Made by a program: the position numbers and the translations under genes | Notes under the pieces: model-generated | The model's database searches: none | What the model saw: only the letters and a program-made list of their open reading frames with translations | What the model was told of the DNA's origin: nothing | In this document: positions 21,999 to 33,143 of the stretch, piece after piece | Layout of the letters: every line of letters starts with the position of its first letter | Numbering within the stretch: position 1 is the stretch's first letter | Assembly (NCBI GenBank): GCA_963931865.1 | Contig: OZ007514.1 | Coordinates: 6,054,646 to 6,118,645, forward strand | Direction: 5' to 3' | DNA from: Axinella damicornis | Lineage: Eukaryota > Porifera > Demospongiae > Axinellida > Axinellidae | DNA length: 64,000 nt

Positions 21999-22627
21999 AT
22001 GTTGATTTAACTAGAGGTGTTCATAGAACACATACCCCGCGTGGAACGTTTACAGGATACAGTGCAGCTACAATCGACGTGACATCTCTGCCGATGCATC
22101 GAACAGGTGCTATCGTGTATACTGTGTTCGTGTATGGCCATATCCAAGGTGTGGGAGTGATCGCTTACCTAGTCTCGCGGGCCAGACTTCACATTCAAGG
22201 GAACGAGACTACCGCTTACCGTATATACAACATATTATATTGTGAAGCTGAAGAGGTGGGGCCAAGTGTGACGAATAACTGAATAAAAAAACAGCAAAAA
22301 CAATAGCATAAATCGTGAGAAAAACTGTTTCCTACGAATAATTGGAAAAAAAACCCAGCCAAAACAATAGCATAAATCGTGAGAAAAACTGTTTCCTAGC
22401 GGTCATCTCGAAGCATGAAGTTTCCAAATGCACTGTGTGTCCTGTTCTTGATGGGACTCTGAGGTCACGAAGAGGTGGAGCCAATGTTATGAAAAGTAGG
22501 AAATACAGCGAAACGAAGCGCTCTTCAGTCAGGTACACACAGAGGAGTTTTTTGCTATTTGCTATTGTTTGACTCCATTTCGATGGTTTATGAGAGTCTA
22601 TGTGGCGAGATTTCACAAATTTTTTGC

Positions 22628-22659
<32 letters not shown>

Positions 22660-23360
22660 GACAGACTGACGGACAAACCGATTGCTTAACCCTGCTTCGT
22701 GCATGCGCGCGCGGGGTAACAAGTGACAGCTAGTGTGTACATGCAGACTTCATCTTTGCTGGCTTCAATGTGTATCCTCATTGCACTGTCACTCACCAGG
22801 AGTGCTGTTTCTACCAATTTTGGTTAGTTGTTCCATTTTTTGGGAGAAATGGCACATCAGTCACACTACAGAATAGGAGTGCTGTTTCTGCTAATTTTGG
22901 TTGACTTGATATGTCAAAATGTGGCAGAATTGGTTTCCAAAATGTGCCACTTTTGGTATACGAACATACGTACATGCCCCCAACCTCTCCACCAAGATGC
23001 ACAATCTCAAACAAGACCCAGTACATGCAATTCACTGGTGCTAGGACATGCTAATGTTCAGTTCACCAACACAACTGCTATTACATTCAGCACACAAGTG
23101 CTAGCAGCGTGCCTCACCATCAACATCTACACTGCCTTCAGTAAACGATTGCCCTCAACGGAGGCATGTTGCTGAAAGCAAGTCCATGCACCTAATGTCT
23201 ATGACGTATTTTTCCAGCTTTGCTTCACTTGCTCAAAGGTCAAGTATGCGGTCAAGATAGTGGAGCAGGCGAGAGCCTAGGAACGCATATACTACTGTTA
23301 TAAAGAATTGTCCATTGTCTTCTCATTGACAGTGGGCCAATAACAGCCTCAAAATGCTGT
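21999..23360. repeat. Repeat-rich, gene-free stretch
   Basis: About 22277-22327 and 22346-22398 are direct copies (AACAATAGCATAAATCGTGA then GAAAAACTGTTTCCTA). A CAGA microsatellite lies at about 22628-22660. About 22850-23010 shares TGTTTCTGCTAATTTxGGTT and GGTTTCCAAAAT with 51027-51125. About 23145-23255 shares CATGCACCTAxTG...ATGACGTA...CAAAGGTCAAGTATG with 32865-33000. No gene is supported. Confidence 0.5.
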
Positions 23361-23569
23361 CTTGTCGGCTCCTCCCTCCACCCCCTTCCCCTCCACCCCC
23401 CTCCCCTTCACCCTTTTCCTCCTCTGGCCCTTGGTAAGGTACCCAACATTTGAATGTAAGTCAGTAGTCAACCACGTATACATACCGTCCTTGCTGGCAG
23501 CTGCATGGTCTCTCCTTCAATTCTCCTATGCTCATAGTGCCCTACAGATACACACAAGCTTGGTTCATA

Positions 23570-23720
23570 TTTCTCTCTCTCCCTTCCCTCCCTCCCTCTC
23601 TCCCTCCTCGATCCCTCCCTCCCTCCCTCTCTCCCTTCCTCCCTCCCTCCCTCCCTCCCTCCCTCCTCCCTCCTTCACCCTCCTCCTCCTCCTCCTCCTC
23701 CTCCTCTTCCTCCGGCACTA
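23570..23720. repeat. Polypyrimidine (CCCT)n and (CTC)n tract
   Basis: About 150 bases of almost pure C and T, first with CCCT units and then CTC units. Such tracts can form triplex DNA. The reading frames through it are not genes. Confidence 0.85.
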
Positions 23721-23764
23721 AGATACACAATATTTGAATATAACGATCATACATACCGTCCTGG

Positions 23765-23946
23765 CTTGCAGCTGCTCCTCTTCCTCTGACACTTGCTTTC
23801 AGCTGCTCCTCTTCCTCTGGCACTTGCTTGCAGCTGCTCCTCTTCCTCTGGCACTTGCTTGCAGCTGCTCCTCTTCCTCTGGCACTTGCTTGCAGCTGCT
23901 CCTCTTCCTCTGGCACTTGCTTGCAGCTGCTCCTCTTCCTCTGGCA
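23765..23946. repeat. 31 bp minisatellite
   Basis: About six units of GCAGCTGCTCCTCTTCCTCT plus GGCACTTGCTT are nearly identical in sequence. The flank ACCGTCC(T)TGCTGGCAGCTGCATGG appears on both sides (23486 and 23976), so the array expanded inside an older direct repeat. Confidence 0.85.
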
Positions 23947-23973
23947 ACATTTGAACGTAACAATCATATACAC

Positions 23974-25516
23974 ACCGTCCTTGCTGGCAGCTGCATGGTC
24001 TCTCCTTCAATCAATCTGCTGGGCTCGCAGTGTCCTACAGGACAAACACCAATACACACAAGCTTGGTTCACTGAGTAGTTTAGGGTAAGATGTCCACGT
24101 GCATAACCAAACCTCACAGCTCGCAGGAAAGGGCTACAAAGATTCTGACTACACTATTGTGACAGTCGTTGTGCACTGATGCTTACATGCCTGCTGAGCC
24201 TTATACAGTTCAACAAATGGACCTCATCTAAACGTGTGCATGGACAAACTACATGCACAATCATGGTGTTACAGTGAGTACGCTGTGCCCAGGTCCATGG
24301 TGGGACACGCAATCGAACAGCAGGCAAACCGATCCACAAGGCAATCAATACAGCACTATACTACACCTGTCATGCCTGTACACTAACATCATTGACAAGG
24401 TGCTCTTTAGTTATGTGGAAAAGTCTCTAGCTCGTTCCCAGACCACTCATGCGGTGGTGGACGGAGTCTGGAAACGAAAAAAGCCACCAATTTCTATTTG
24501 TACTGCAGTGAAACAATTATGAGGTATTATGAGACATGCACCATAGTTTCATATAGAACTAGTCTCGTGCCCAGATCCTCATTGGCACACCCTACCAGCC
24601 TAGAAGATCCACTACTGTCAAATATGCTCTGACGTTAATTGTTGCTGAAAACAATCTCACTGCATGTAAGGTCTGGGTCGAGTTGACCACAGCAAGAATT
24701 TCGCGCGCCGTGCGTATCTATGGAAACGATTGCACACGGCACTAAATGTCATCTGATTGCGGTTGGTTTATTACGTTACAGAATGCCATGAATACTGATT
24801 TCGTGTTTTATTGGACTGCATACGACATCCATCTTCAAGCGATTGCAAAGCGCTAGCGATCTAGCATTAGACGCCGATGTCCGAGGTGCCCTGCCTGCTG
24901 TACAGACGAGTTTGTTCGTTGGAAACGGTCAAACGACCCCATGAGAATAGTGGGGCGTGGTCACTTGTCCCGTGACTTTCAGGCCTTTGCGGTTGATATG
25001 GCCGCAAATCAGAGAGTGAACAAAAAGTCGAGCGATACGGATTACTTGTGCTTTGGTATTCTTGACCTTACCGGTGGCAATCCAAAGAGTACGAATGGCT
25101 GCGTCTTCCTACCGGGTAGATTGTGGAAAAATTGCTCGTAGGAGTTGCTGTGACAGAAACTATGCTCTCACTGGCCATCTCTGGAGTGGCTGTTTGCGTC
25201 GTTGAGCAACTTCCCAGCTGAGTTCGAGAAATCTACCCGGTATGTTTTGAGTTGGTTATGTGTACGTTCAAACGGTACCACTCAGTACGCTCTAGCTAAC
25301 CGGCACATAATCCGTATATCAGTCTTTCTGTATGTTTATGTTGGCAACGCCGGTCCCACCCACTGACGTCATGTAATAGTTATGACGTAATTGAATATAC
25401 ATGGACGGAGTTTTGAGGCTTCACTTTCATATTATCATCAACAACATGGAACACAATGATCTATGTCTGTGTAAAACCAAGGTGAAGTTGGCATACTAAT
25501 ATGTACATCCTAGCCC
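23974..25516. other. Gene-free stretch, nothing firm
   Basis: A fragment of the 16.8 kb tandem unit lies at about 24137-24190, and a small hairpin GCTCGTTCCCAGACC...GGAGTCTGGAAACGA at 24431-24477. A GC-rich open stretch at 24870-25140 has no splice or domain support. Confidence 0.4.
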
Positions 25517-25534
25517 GACCCAGCCCTTACATGC

Positions 25535-26382
25535 ACTGAGATAAATTCGCTGTTCTCATGCACCCCGATTCTATCCTCAATTGTTTCATTAAACGTTGCA
25601 TGATTTGGCTAAGAAATTGTGCTGAATTTAATGGTGTTCCCATTTTGAAAATCCACTGTCTGAAGTACGAACAACATTCAAAAATTATACTTGATACCAT
25701 CTTACACACCTATACTCTAGCCCCACCTCCATGCTCCCACCAACCCCCAGCCCCACCCATCCCAGCCCCGCCCACCTACCCCCATGCACCCACCCAGCCC
25801 CACCCCACATGCTCCCACCCTCCCCAGCCCCACCCCCCATGCTCCCACCCTCCCCAGCCCCACCCCCATGCTTCCCCCCTCCCCAGCCCCACCCACCCCC
25901 ATGCTCCCCCCTCCCATGCTCCCCCCCCCTCCCATGCTCCCCCCTTCCCATGCTCCCACCCCACCCTGGTGGTGAAAGGTCGTAGCTAGGGTTAGGTTAG
26001 GGTGAGGGCTCACCTCACCTTTACCTAACCCGAGCTAAACCAAACCCGAATGACAAAGATACAATTTGATGCTCTTTATATACTCGCAGGGAGCCAGCCG
26101 GCAACGCGTGACCCAGCCATGTAACGCTCTAATTTGATTGGTTAGTATCCGCGTGAAACAATTGCGCGTGCCTGGCAAATGTGCACGCGCAGACCACAAC
26201 CAACGAGGAGCGTGTCCGCGTCTTTGTCGTTTTCTGGTACTACTCACCTCTATCCTCTGGTAGGTCCTCTGCCATTGGCACTCCTTCTGTTGCTGTCGTT
26301 GTAGTTAACTTCACAGGCCTTCTTCGATCTACGCCTCCCGTTTACTCCGAATGCCTTTCAGCAGGCAGCTAGTAATCTGGTA
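25535..26382. repeat. Segmental duplication copy 1 (empty site for the 51.9 kb transposon)
   Basis: Near-identical to 51203-51920 joined to 53188-53268. It includes a G/C-rich minisatellite (25725-25975, units built on CCCCAGCCCCACCCCC and CATGCTCCCACC), a GGTTAGGTTAGGGTGAGGG motif and a block starting TTTGATGCTCTTTATATACT. Here TGTTGCTGTCGTTGTA runs directly into GTTAACTTCACAGGCC (about 26307), whereas copy 2 has 1261 bp inserted at that point. Confidence 0.9.
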
Positions 26383-26782
26383 CTGGCGGCTAGAGACAGG
26401 AATAAAATAAATTAGTGAACTTTACCCTTTTCGCGCCGCGGTTCCAAACTGACTACATGGACCGTGGTTTTGTCATCATGCTGCCTGCAAATGGAGTCGT
26501 GCAGTATCATTGCATGCAAACGGTGATATGAACCCACGAGGTGAGTATATAGTAGCATGATACAGAGGTGGGTATATCTAGTAGCATAGAATTGGTATAC
26601 AAGAATAGCTCATGAAAAGTAATTTTCGCTTTATCTGAGGTAGGCAAGTGAAACAAAACCAGTTTCCTGAGGGTTCTGCTGATAGGTTTACACATGACCT
26701 GAGGTGGTGAGCATGTTCAAATTCACCAGTAGATCGTAGTTATTCATACAAACACTTACCAGTGAATCACATAGCCTCATTC
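26383..26782. repeat. MITE end and gene-free flank
   Basis: GGCGGCTAGAGACAGGAATA followed by AAATTAGTGAACTTT starts right at the edge of the segmental duplication. It is the inverse of blocks at about 27110-27157 and 31290-31340. Nothing else is recognised. Confidence 0.5.
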
Positions 26783-27493
26783 CCAGGCTGTCTGCCGCTT
26801 GTTTTTATTCGCATACGTGACCTTTGAACCCTTGTCAGATAAGCTGGCAGAAGGCCTGGTACCACTCCTACGTCATTTACAAGCAAAGTGGACACGGTTA
26901 TGAAGCAACTCGACTACACGTATGCTTTCGAGTTTATATTGATACCACTAAGACAGGAACTTGATGCCAACTCAGCGCTCACGGGAATACAGCATGCACT
27001 AACGTTTGACTACTCAGGCGTACCAAGTGCTTGGTAAGCTACTGTAGAGGTAAGCTATTGTAGTTACCTAGGCTACTGCCGCATTGCGCGCGCAATGCGG
27101 CTAGCGCGTAGGTTCAAAGTTCACTAATTTATTTTATTCCTGTCTCTAGCCGCTAGTGTGCTTGGTAAGCTACTGTAGAGGTAAGCTATTGTAGTTACCT
27201 AGGCTACTACAACTGTACAACAAGGAGAACCATACCTGACACCTCCAGTGGTCCACCACGGTAGCGTAAAAGCCAACAATAACTCGCTAGGAAACCTGCC
27301 GTTAGCCCGTTGAACTTCTGGCACGCCGCCATTTTACATGAAATCGTGTCCACCTACGTCACAATCGTGTCCACTTTGCTTGTAAATGACGTAGGAGTGG
27401 TACCAGGCCTTCTGCCAGCTTATCTGATAAGGGTTCAAAGGTCACATATGCGAATAAAAACGAAGCGGCAGACGGCCTGGGAACGAGGCTACA
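26783..27493. mobile_element. Long foldback MITE of about 710 bp, with a nested repeat
   Basis: Arms of about 115-130 bp are inverted copies: left CATAGCCTCATTCCCAGGC, CTGCCGCTTGTTTTTATTCG, TACGTCATTTACAAGC; right the reverse order ending GCCTGGGAACGAGGCTACAT. Inside, GGTAAGCTACTGTAGAGGTA occurs twice (27031 and 27165), flanking a copy of the TTCACTAATTTATTTTATTC element, so a second repeat has inserted into the core. Confidence 0.75.
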
Positions 27494-27647
27494 TATGACA
27501 TGTGTCGCACATGATCATGTTGATCTTTGTTGTGACATCATCACACGCCCCGCATTTCCACTCCTCCTTTGCTTGCACTACCAAACAAGTGCAATTGCCA
27601 CATATCAAAAACCTGTTTAGCTATTCAATTCACATTACTGTACTTAC

Positions 27648-27804
27648 CTGCCTGTTGTACTAGGTTCCAGCCACTGGCTGTAAAGAATTGTGCAAGGGAC
27701 GAAATATCATTGTCCATAACTTTGTCCGGAATACAGTCAGGCTGTGCCTCCACCTCAGTCTCTTCTACACGCTGGCCTCCTCCTGCCACTCTGTCGACAA
27801 CATC
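27648..27804 (-). CDS. Internal exon of an unrecognised gene
   Basis: A 157 bp open segment is bounded by a consensus acceptor (CAG, ending at 27805) and a strong donor (GTAAGTAC from 27647). It encodes 52 residues, starting DVVDRVAGGGQRVEETEVEA and ending GWNLVQQA, acidic in the first half. Neighbouring exons may lie in the 28.7-29.4 kb frame on the same strand, but I could not join them. Family unknown. Confidence 0.5.
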
Positions 27805-28200
27805 CTGATCACAGAATCAGAGCAGCATTCCTGTGCAGTGTGAACAAGGTACATAATACTATACATGATCGTTACAAAACAAACCCATGCCCATATGTTA
27901 TCACCCCACACACATCATTTGGGCCAATGTAATGTCCTTTGGGGGGGCGATGCCTAGTGTTGAAGTAGGTCTTCTGGGGTTCATGATTGACCACAGGCTC
28001 CCCTATCACGTCCACTACGGCCATCCTGAAGCTCAGTGGTCCGTCGACGCCAAATGGCGCATTTAATCACCAGCTTCATTCAATTCAGACTCAAACTTGT
28101 CGCGTCCATCTAGTATTTTAGGGACCATCACAAACGCCACACTACCAATGCCTTTCTGGGTCAACACCCAGACTGTCTTACTGCCTTCAAATGGAGTCGT
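27805..28200. other. Gene-free stretch, nothing firm
   Basis: No supported exon. The short sequence AAATGGAGTCGT at 28189-28200 also occurs at 26489-26500, too short to call a repeat. Confidence 0.3.
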
Positions 28201-28247
28201 CATACCTAGCTAACTAACATCACATGATCATAACACTCAAACTGCAG

Positions 28248-28613
28248 GCTTTTGCTACTGCTCTGTGCAGGGCTCTCAAAGAGGAGTTGGAGAACTATGA
28301 GGAGACTACTGATGTCTGGGCCATTAAACACAAGGTGTGGCATGCTGCCTGGTTGGATACAGACAGCAAGTTTGCTGCCATGAGGCTGTTGTGGGACGAG
28401 GCTTGTGCAATGCACCCTGCTGCCAATATAGCTCATATTCTGTGCACTTTCCAGAACCACTTGCTCTACGATATGGATGTTTGTGGTGTGGCCAGTGATC
28501 TTTTGCGAAGGCTTGGTGCCATCCATACTGCGTTCGGGGGGGGGGGACTGTTCATGATGCTAGAGTGGCTCTGCAGAGGCTTGCTGATGAACACGCATCC
28601 TATGGTTGCCACT
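28248..28613 (+). pseudogene. Exon-like frame of an unrecognised protein, interrupted at a G run
   Basis: After an acceptor-like CAG (28245-28247) a frame runs about 98 residues with good protein character (ALKEELENYEETTDVWAIKH; HPAANIAHILCTFQNHLL). An 11-base G run at 28536-28546 follows. Beyond it a second frame reads ARVALQRLADEHASYGCHYD. A change in the length of the run would join the two, so either the run is misread or the gene is broken. The content is helical and rich in Ala, Leu and Glu. Family not recognised. Confidence 0.4.
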
Positions 28614-28701
28614 ATGACTAACAAGACATCTATACATACTCATGCATGCATATACTCTTGTTCTGTAACTTTTGTTGACATTTCCATTTGGTATCCAAAG
28701 A

Positions 28702-29355
28702 TCACGAGCCCACACACTTCCACATTGTCATCCTCAGGCACCACGTTGCCATGTTCCCACCATCATCCATCATGGTATCATCATTGCTTTCCACCAGCTC
28801 ACTAAGTGACACCATACCGCACACATCATGCTCTATGCCATCCCTAGCTGCCTGTAGGGTTATTCCTCCTTTCTTCTTATCCACCTGGATCAGTTTCATT
28901 GCAGGGTCTCGGGATGGCACGCTGTGGTGCTCTGCAAGGTCCTTTTGCAATGCCTTCAGCTTGGTACAGTAAACTGCCTCTGCAATGTACCCCTGCTCGA
29001 ATGCAATCTTGTATACATTCCCCTCCTTGAACATGCTTATTCCAGCCTGCACGCCTGCCAATGTAGTTCCTGGTGGGTCCATATCGAGGGCTGTCATCTC
29101 CAGCAAGCCTGACACAAGGTCCTGCAACTTTTGGTCTGTCCCTTGGTTGGGGCACACTATAGCCACCATGATATTCCCACTTATATAGACACCCATGTGC
29201 TTGGGGCTGCTCCCATCATCCGTCTGCTCATCTCCACCCCTATTGCTGAGGTACTGCTGCAGTTGTAACATGGTCTTTTGTACTTGTCCTCCATGTTTGC
29301 CCCCAAGAATAACAGAAATGACAGCAAAATGACAGCAATGTTTAGTCACGTGCAC
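28702..29355 (-). CDS. Long exon-like frame of an unrecognised protein (up to 217 codons)
   Basis: The frame stays open for 650 bp and has ordinary protein composition, with hydrophobic stretches (NIMVAIVCPN), a mid part GYIAEAVYCTKLKALQKDLA and a Lys-rich then acidic end (KLIQVDKKKGG, ESNDDTMMDDGG). The true exon borders are not clear. A second minus-strand frame at about 29380-29620 (KAVKQEAKTKVEATERVMCH, KALLQKARKATKRFR) may belong to the same gene. The first residues of the frame probably are intronic. No domain is recognised; a transposon-encoded protein remains possible. Confidence 0.4.
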   Translation of the reverse strand: MHVTKHCCHFAVISVILGGKHGGQVQKTMLQLQQYLSNRGGDEQTDDGSSPKHMGVYISGNIMVAIVCPNQGTDQKLQDLVSGLLEMTALDMDPPGTTLAGVQAGISMFKEGNVYKIAFEQGYIAEAVYCTKLKALQKDLAEHHSVPSRDPAMKLIQVDKKKGGITLQAARDGIEHDVCGMVSLSELVESNDDTMMDDGGNMATWCLRMTMWKCVGS

Positions 29356-29619
29356 CTATGGATACAAGTTTGTTACAGGCCGAACAGTTGAATTTGTTGG
29401 CATGTATCTGTATTATAGACTGTAGTTCGCCATTGGCTGCTGCAAACGCCTCCTCCAGGGTCATGTGCCCTGAACCTCTTTGTGGCTTTCCTGGCCTTCT
29501 GGAGAAGAGCTTTGCTATCTCCTTGTACGTGGCACATGACCCTCTCTGTCGCTTCCACTTTGGTCTTGGCCTCTTGTTTCACAGCTTTGACTGTATGTAG
29601 GACGCCTGGTCGCCACAAT

Positions 29620-31042
29620 GCACTGACATGTTGGTTCAGGAAGGGGTGGGTATGGGCCGGGCCGCCCATTGATAGGGCCCCAGTGGCCAGGGCCAAGGGG
29701 CCCCATTGGGAAGGTAGGGCCCCATCCCACAAAATGTTTATCGCTTAATGTGGTGTTGGTATGCAGTGAGCGTTGCAAGATACTGTAAGGGGTCCCCACC
29801 CTTAACATGTCCTGGTGAGACCTTTCATTAGCTGGAGCTGTATGCTGGCCCCTGGTCACTGATGAGTTGTTATTGATATAAATGTCCTTCCTTATTTGGG
29901 CCCCATTAGTGTTTTGATTTTACACTTTTCTCATCTTGCATCAGCTGTTTTCTTGTTGTCGAGCATGTCTGTGGTTGTGTGTGCACCATATCACCATGGT
30001 AACCTTGTACATCCACCTTTGTGTTTGTCTTCAAACCCTCAGTTTCACAGCTGCATGTAGTTTGGGTGAGGGTTGGGGACCAACGACACCCCCCCCCCCC
30101 CCCCCCCCCCCCTCCCTCCATTGTGCATCCTTTTTCGTGATCTTATTATTGGGGCCCAAACATGGGGAAGACGTTTAGCTGGTGTGGCTCTCACCTTCAC
30201 ATTGTATTTACCTGTGGTATTGATGGAAATCCCAGTGGCTGTTCTTGTACATGCTGCCCATAGCTGTATGCTGGGAATAAGTTGCAAATGTGGTAGCAAC
30301 CTCTCCACATGCTCCCCTATACTACAGCCAGTGCATTAGGCGTACTTGTGCTACAGAAGGCTATCTGTGAACTCTAACTGTCCCTCCTATATTGGTGGAT
30401 CTATTGGAGAGCATTACCCAGTGTCAAAGTTCAACTGTAGTCCATTGAATTTTGCTGTATGTACCCATGCACACTATGATACTTGTTACACTACATCTAG
30501 TGTGCGACCCCAAAAACACAATTACCTGTTTGAATAGTTCTATTATGTTCAGTTGTTGCTCCATAAGGGATATTATCAGAAATCCATAAAATTAATACTC
30601 CAGAAGATAGACTTGTCAGTCAACTCAGAAGTGCGGACAGAGAATAGGCGGAACAAAAATGTTTGTGCTACACTATATAGCTACAGTGCTACACCCACCT
30701 CAATCCTGTTGAAAACTATTGATCAAGAATCGTAGCAGAAACTCGTGGGCATCCTGTTGGCTTCCTGGTATCCATGCTGGTAGTATTGCTGAGAGCAGAA
30801 ATTGTACATCATGCATGAATAAATTAAAACTTAGTCTTATAGTGCACTAGTCTTCTGTCTTACATTTCAGGCCTTTGTACAGCTGCTTTGGAGCTACAGG
30901 AGCTACACATGGATGCTGTTGGCACTGAATTCCAAGACTGTGTAATGTACTCAGGAGCCAGAACTCATTCCCTCTTGTGTGACCTGTGTTATTGATCATT
31001 TTTTCATGCAAATAATATGCACAACTGCATGATGCTTGCATA
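29620..31042. other. Gene-free stretch with a poly-C run
   Basis: A run of 24 C (30089-30112) is present. Bases 29640-29730 are GC-rich with repeated GGCCC(A/C) words. No exon pair or repeat family is recognised. Confidence 0.35.
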
Positions 31043-31093
31043 TAGCCTCGTTCCCAGGCCCGATTTTTCGTATGGGGCCTGGGAACGAGGCTA
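31043..31093. mobile_element. Minimal hairpin MITE (51 bp)
   Basis: TAGCCTCGTTCCCAGGCCC and GGGCCTGGGAACGAGGCTA are separated by about 13 bases. It is among the shortest complete members of the family. Confidence 0.8.
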
Positions 31094-31249
31094 GCTTGCA
31101 TATGCATGTAGCTAGCTGCTAAACTCACGGTGTAGTGGCGTAATGATTCCACACTGGAGTGTGGAAAATGCACTGCAACACGGAATTTGCGAAGCAAGTA
31201 TTGAATTCTGTAACCAGCTATTCTTTCCAGCTAGCTAGCCATGCGCATA

Positions 31250-31345
31250 TGCGATGCTGCGGCATTGCGCGCGCAATGCGGCTAGCGCGTAGGTTCAAAG
31301 TTCACTAATTTATTTTATTCCTGTCTCTAGCCGCTAGTATGGTAG
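31250..31345. mobile_element. Copy of the TTCACTAATTTATTTTATTC repeat
   Basis: It begins with the self-complementary GCATTGCGCGCGCAATGC and continues through GGCTAGCGCGTAGG to CTGTCTCTAGCCGCTAG. It matches 27078-27157 over its whole length. A shorter inverted fragment follows at about 31405-31445. Confidence 0.65.
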
Positions 31346-31480
31346 CAAACAACTTTGAAGCCTCGTTCCCATGCTGTGAGCCGGAGTACGGGAATGGGGA
31401 TGAACGCAGGAATTAGTGAACTTTGCCCTTTTCACGTCGCGGTTCCGACTTCTTATGGTGGCAGTGCTCTGATCTGACTG

Positions 31481-31527
31481 TAGCCTCGTTCCCAGGCAAT
31501 TACCAAGAGCGCCTGGGAACGAGGCTA
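31481..31527. mobile_element. Minimal hairpin MITE (47 bp)
   Basis: TAGCCTCGTTCCCAGGC and GCCTGGGAACGAGGCTA are perfect inverted copies around a 13-base loop. Confidence 0.85.
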
Positions 31528-31679
31528 ATCTGACTGATGGCTAGATTCTCAGCATGAGTCATGATCCAACAAAAGGTGGTCGTGCTGTGGTGTGTTACCC
31601 CCATGAGATGTTTGGCAAAGGTATTAAAGATTTGTTTCTATTTTGATACCATAGCATAGTGTTCTTTCTGACATCTTCA

Positions 31680-31801
31680 GGCATCTGTGCTGTTGTGATC
31701 CTGAAAGATGGTGAGAGTGACAGTGGTGAGGAGACGGCTCAGAGTCCGAAGCAGTTAGTGAAAGAAGATTGGCTCCTTTGCTGTCCCTCAGTTTGTTGTG
31801 G
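31680..31801 (+). CDS. Possible exon, AMP-forming acyl-CoA synthetase-like (weak)
   Basis: An acceptor (TTCAG at 31675-31679) and a donor (GTATGT at 31800) bound a frame reading AVVILKDGESDSGEE and later PKQLVKED. The start resembles the strand-helix at the C-terminal lid of acetyl/propionyl-CoA synthetases (xAFVxLKDGE followed by ELxxLV). The second half does not fit that family, and no catalytic motif is present. Low confidence. Confidence 0.25.
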
Positions 31802-32680
31802 TATGTGTGATGCACCTATATTTATCTCGTGTTGCATGAGCAGTACCGGTAGTCACTGCAAAACACACTACAGCAACCAAGGGCATGTATTTCTCTTTGA
31901 TGTTTGATACACTAGGACCAGGGCATATGTTCCCGTGATTCTTGTAAGCACTATGGGTCTATCCAAGGTACGGAGCATTTGGTTACTATCAGTTTGCGTC
32001 ACAGTTTGCGTGGCCAGACCCAACCTTGGAAACCAGAATCTAACAGAGTTGGCTTCTTACAGCTCACTTCACATGAGCGAGCCCACATTTCGCTCATCAC
32101 CATTCCGTAATTTGATTCGAATTGTACTGTACCGCTCATCAATCCATATGATGTTGCTTGAGCCTTGCTTTGTGTTTGAGCATTGCTTTCTCTGTACTGC
32201 AGAAGATCCAGCAGAGGTGGACTTCGTTACCATCCAGGTACATCGGACTCGAGGTTGGTCCACCCTGACCTCCCGCCCAACGTGTTTGGAGGGACCAAAG
32301 GTGAGCCCAGTGCTGAGATGCTAACTGCTGCTGTTGTTGTCAGTGATGTGTGTGAATAGGCAAGGTCATGTACGCAGACACAGACACAGAATGAGTGTCA
32401 CACATGTGCATGTACATGTACTAAACATTTGTCCGTTCATAGTTTAGATGAGGACGCTATTTGTTGAACTGTTTACGGCTCAGCGGGTGTTATGCAGCTG
32501 ATTAGACAGCATTTCAGGCTGGTATCGGGCCAAGTAAGCCTAACCGGCCACAGCAAGTGACTCTAGTGAGCTGAACATGAGCTGTACAGAAGGGTGAATT
32601 GCACACGCCGAATACCTTTCAATCAGCATTTAAGGATGATGGGATACATGTACAGCCCATGTGAGCCAGTGCCTCCAGCC
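31802..32680. other. Gene-free stretch, nothing firm
   Basis: An open segment at about 32203-32300 is bounded by CAG and GTGAGC, but its peptide resembles nothing I know. The rest is without signal. Confidence 0.3.
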
Positions 32681-32860
32681 TCAATCCCAACCTCCCCCAG
32701 CCTCATTCCCAGCCTCCCCCCAGCCTCATTCCCAGCCTCCCCCCAGCCTCATTCCCAGCCTCCCCACCGCCTCATTCCCAGCCTCCCCTCAGCCTCATTC
32801 CCAGCCTCACTCCAGCCTCCCCCAGCCTCATTCCAGCCTACCCCAGCCTCATTCAGTAAA
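32672..32860. repeat. ~20-22 bp minisatellite derived from the MITE motif
   Basis: About nine units of CAGCCTCATTCCCAGCCTCC with a variable C run. The core GCCTCATTCCCAG is the tip of the foldback family, which suggests that the array grew from a MITE end. A similar array on the other strand is at 45855-46045. Confidence 0.85.
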
Positions 32861-33143
32861 CGTTTGTCCTCAGTGTGGGCACATTGCCTTAATTACTGAA
32901 AATTAGTCCATGCACCTAGTGCCTATGACGTACAGTATAATTATGCTAAGCTCTTTGCTGCTGTGCTTCGCTTGGTTCAAAGGTCAAGTATGTGGGTCAA
33001 TAATGCAGAGGGGACGAGTCAACCACTTCAGTTAGAACTGTCCATTTTCTTCTCACTAGGTTATTTGTGGGAGTACTGTTCAGGCCCCAGTTTCATTTTG
33101 GGAAGTTGTCCGTAGTAATCTGTAGTACTCTCTGGTAACCTCC

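Noticed and set aside
23542..24010. Long Glu/Arg-rich frames on the minus strand
   Set aside because: Products of the polypyrimidine tract and the 31 bp minisatellite.
25685..26013. Gly-rich and Pro-rich frames on both strands (and the copies at 51.35-51.63 kb)
   Set aside because: Products of the G/C-rich minisatellite in the segmental duplication.
31680..32300. Acetyl-CoA synthetase gene
   Set aside because: Only about 15 residues resemble the family; no adenylation motif. Kept as a weak exon only.
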